The translations under genes and the position numbers were made by a program. This document shows, piece by piece, positions 62,142-64,000 of a DNA stretch of 64,000 nucleotides (the stretch's first letter is position 1; every line of letters starts with the position of its first letter). The stretch covers positions 62,001-126,000 of the forward strand of contig CASDYG010000002.1 of NCBI GenBank assembly GCA_949285555.1, read 5' to 3'. The DNA comes from an uncultured Eubacteriales bacterium (GTDB lineage Bacteria; Bacillota; Clostridia; Peptostreptococcales; Anaerovoracaceae). The notes below the pieces were generated by a model, which ran no database searches, was not told the origin of the DNA, and was given only the letters and a program-made list of their open reading frames with translations.

Positions 62142-63692
62142 CTAAACTAATTCTCCTGCATTGGCCTTTTCCTGTTCTTCCTTTGTCATCTTCGTACATG
62201 TTACACCAAGGAATGCAAGTGCAATAGTAACTATTGGCATTGTATAGTTAAATACCGCCCAAGGAATCCATGTAGATGCTGTAATTCCAAGTGTAGTTGC
62301 AATATATACACCACAAGTGTTCCAAGGAATTAAACATGATGTTACTGTACCAGCAGACTCTAGTGCGTTGGAAAGTGACTTTGGATGTATTCCCGCCTTT
62401 CTATATGCTGGTGCATACATTCTTCCTGGTACAAGAATGGAAATATACTGTTCAGGCATAATGGCATTTGATGCGATACAGGTGCACTCAGTGGCAATAA
62501 TAAGTCCCACACCACTTTTTACAACCTTCAGAAGCTGATTTACTATCGTCTCTAGCTGTCTTGTACCTTCCATAATGCCTCCAAACATCATGGCCATTAT
62601 TGTCATGAGTATGGATGATGCCATGTTTATCAGACCACCATTTGTTAATAAGCTATTTACAGAATCAAGCTTACTATTGCAAAGTAAACCGTTCATAGCA
62701 GCATTTAAAATATCACCGAAGTTTGCCCCAATATGGTCAACTTTTAATGTATCAGGATCAAAAATCTGAATATCTGTCTGGAAGATAGGTGCTAAGATAG
62801 CACCTACTATAACTCCGAGTGTAATTCCAGGAATGGCCGGTATCTTAAATGCAATCGCCAGTATTACTACAATTGGAGGTAGTAGTAAAACAGGATTAAT
62901 GTTGAAATATCCATCGATTGTCTTCATGATCTCAGCTGCCTGTGAGGTATCAACATTTCCACTGGTTGCATGTGTATAGCCATAAATTCCAAAGAAGATA
63001 AGAGCTATTGCATATGCTAAAAATGTTGCCTTAATCATGTATTTTACGTGTGTAAATACATCTGTACCTGCCATAGCTGGTGCCAAGTTTGTAGTATCGG
63101 ATAATGGAGAAAGCTTATCTCCGAAATATGCGCCTGCAAGGATTGCTCCAGCAGTAGGGCCAATAGGCATTCCTATACCCTGTGCAATACCAATAAGTGC
63201 CAATCCCATAGTACCCATGGTTCCCCATGATGTTCCTGTAGCAAGGGAAGTGATTGAACAAATCAATACTGTTGCAATAAGGAAAATGGATGGTGAAAGT
63301 AGCTTTAAGCCATAATATATCATCGTAGGTATTGTTCCTGAAAGCAGCCATACACCTATCATCATTCCCACTATGGAAAGAATAAGTATAGCCTGCATAG
63401 CCATAGAAATACCATGTATCATCATACCTTCAATATCTTCCCACTTATATCCTATTTTCATTGATACAAGTGCTGCCACTACAACTCCTATAAACATAGG
63501 AATATGTGGATCTGCATGAAAGACTACAATTCCAACACCCATGATGATAACAATGGCAACAAATGAAATAATTGCTTCATATAAATACGGTGCTCTCACT
63601 TGCTCAGGTATTCCCATCTTACCTTCATTGGTCTTAATGATAATTTCTGCCAATTCTTCGTTTGCAGTGTTCTTTTTATCTTTTGGACTCAT
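62142..63692 (-). CDS. nhaC: Na+/H+ antiporter NhaC family
   Basis: 516 residues, about 12 membrane segments. GTSWGTMGTMGLALIGIA near residues 157-174 and GAYFGDKLSPLSDTTNLAPA near 190-209 are the NhaC signature, with acidic residues in membrane segments. It should exchange Na+ for protons; malate-lactate MleN-type antiport in the same family is the alternative. Cytoplasmic, charged N- and C-termini flank the membrane domain. AAAGGAG ribosome binding site; monocistronic between its promoter and terminator. Confidence 0.9.
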   Translation of the reverse strand: MSPKDKKNTANEELAEIIIKTNEGKMGIPEQVRAPYLYEAIISFVAIVIIMGVGIVVFHADPHIPMFIGVVVAALVSMKIGYKWEDIEGMMIHGISMAMQAILILSIVGMMIGVWLLSGTIPTMIYYGLKLLSPSIFLIATVLICSITSLATGTSWGTMGTMGLALIGIAQGIGMPIGPTAGAILAGAYFGDKLSPLSDTTNLAPAMAGTDVFTHVKYMIKATFLAYAIALIFFGIYGYTHATSGNVDTSQAAEIMKTIDGYFNINPVLLLPPIVVILAIAFKIPAIPGITLGVIVGAILAPIFQTDIQIFDPDTLKVDHIGANFGDILNAAMNGLLCNSKLDSVNSLLTNGGLINMASSILMTIMAMMFGGIMEGTRQLETIVNQLLKVVKSGVGLIIATECTCIASNAIMPEQYISILVPGRMYAPAYRKAGIHPKSLSNALESAGTVTSCLIPWNTCGVYIATTLGITASTWIPWAVFNYTMPIVTIALAFLGVTCTKMTKEEQEKANAGELV

Positions 63693-63736
63693 TAAATAAC
63701 TCCTTTCCCTGAAGAATATACATAATTTCTTTCTTA

Positions 63737-63765
63737 ATTATAGCACCTTTTACAAAATATTTCCA
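63737..63765 (-). promoter_or_regulatory. nhaC promoter
   Basis: Minus-strand TGGAAA (63765-63760), 17-base spacer, consensus TATAAT (63742-63737), 45 bases before the ATG. It shares the 244-base divergent gap 63693-63936 with the deoD promoter; the leader is too short for a Na+ riboswitch. Confidence 0.65.
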
Positions 63766-63860
63766 TAAAATCACTAAATTTTATATAATTGTATGAATAT
63801 TTATTTTTTGAATAAAATGTATGATAAACCTCATATTTTGTCTAAAACTATGAATATAAG

Positions 63861-63889
63861 TTATAAATTTGTGTATATATTGATATAAT
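63861..63889 (+). promoter_or_regulatory. deoD promoter (extended -10)
   Basis: Plus-strand TGA-TATAAT gives an extended -10 (TATAAT at 63884-63889). A weak -35 (TTATAA, 63861-63866) lies 17 bases upstream. The leader to the ATG is about 40 bases. This is the only plus-strand transcription start supported in the window. Confidence 0.6.
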
Positions 63890-63936
63890 GGTAAAATATA
63901 TTAACTAATAATAATAAATAAAGTGAGGAATTAACT

Positions 63937-64000
63937 ATGAGTAATCATATTGCAGCAAAGTCTGGTGATATTGCAAAAACTGTACTTATGCCAGGCGATC
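63937..64000 (+). CDS. deoD: Purine nucleoside phosphorylase DeoD, 5' end only
   Basis: The frame opens at ATG 63937 behind GTGAGGA and runs off the window after 21 codons. The peptide MSNHIAAKSGDIAKTVLMPGD matches the start of hexameric DeoD enzymes (xxHIxAKxGDIAxTVLxPGDP). It would split purine nucleosides to base and ribose-1-phosphate. Only the first 21 residues are visible; identity rests on that match. It is the sole plus-strand gene. Confidence 0.85.
   Translation, partial: MSNHIAAKSGDIAKTVLMPGD

Overview
The window reads as chromosomal DNA of a low-GC, Gram-positive anaerobe of the class Clostridia. Evidence: an AT-rich sequence with strong AGGAGG-type ribosome binding sites, the anaerobic (CbiD/CbiG) cobalamin route, formate-tetrahydrofolate ligase, RbgA, a short FtsY, a ThrE exporter split in two, sortable lipoprotein signals and no LPS genes. 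I cannot name the genus. Every recognisable gene up to 63.7 kb lies on the minus strand; only the last one (deoD, cut by the window edge) is on the plus strand. No tRNA, rRNA, CRISPR array, insertion sequence or prophage was seen.

Layout in + coordinates (transcription runs right to left). 1-3590: anaerobic corrin ring genes cbiD-cbiL-cbiF-cbiG. 3594-22428: a long, tightly packed housekeeping run (valS, folC, lipid kinase, GNAT, split thrE, glyA, plsX, rnc, smc, ftsY, der, plsY, gpsA, miaB) that runs straight into the cbi genes with no clear terminator. 22612-28524: a five-gene nickel/peptide-type ABC importer with a DcsG-like ATP-grasp ligase, bounded by its own promoter and terminator. 28822-33224: folD, fhs, rnhB, rbgA.

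33286-57489: a surface-polysaccharide locus of about 24 kb. It holds a full WbpA/B/D/E-type set (expected product UDP-2,3-diacetamido-2,3-dideoxyglucuronic acid), a PglF-type 4,6-dehydratase plus PglE-type aminotransferase for a second amino sugar, a membrane phosphoglycosyltransferase, three GT-B glycosyltransferases, a Wzx-like flippase, a Wzy-like polymerase, two hexapeptide acyltransferases and a small lipoprotein. Inserted in it, in one transcription unit, are a CaiT-like BCCT transporter, an 816-residue tandem CaiB-family CoA-transferase, a WecD-like GNAT acyltransferase and a repeat-rich GH25 cell-wall hydrolase with choline-binding-type repeats. My main hypothesis is that these four genes form a system that imports a betaine-like zwitterion, activates it as a CoA thioester, attaches it to an amino sugar of the glycan, and then uses the trimethylammonium (or sulfonium) group as a docking site for the hydrolase.

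57513-64000: sstT (serine/threonine uptake), the yicC-gmk-rpoZ-C39-like peptidase unit, nhaC (Na+/H+ antiport) and the start of deoD. Promoters with TATAAT-type -10 boxes and hairpin-plus-T-run terminators can be read by eye at most unit borders in this half and are listed. No intergenic stretch exceeds 300 bases; the longest, 28525-28821 (297 bases), holds the importer promoter and the folD terminator.
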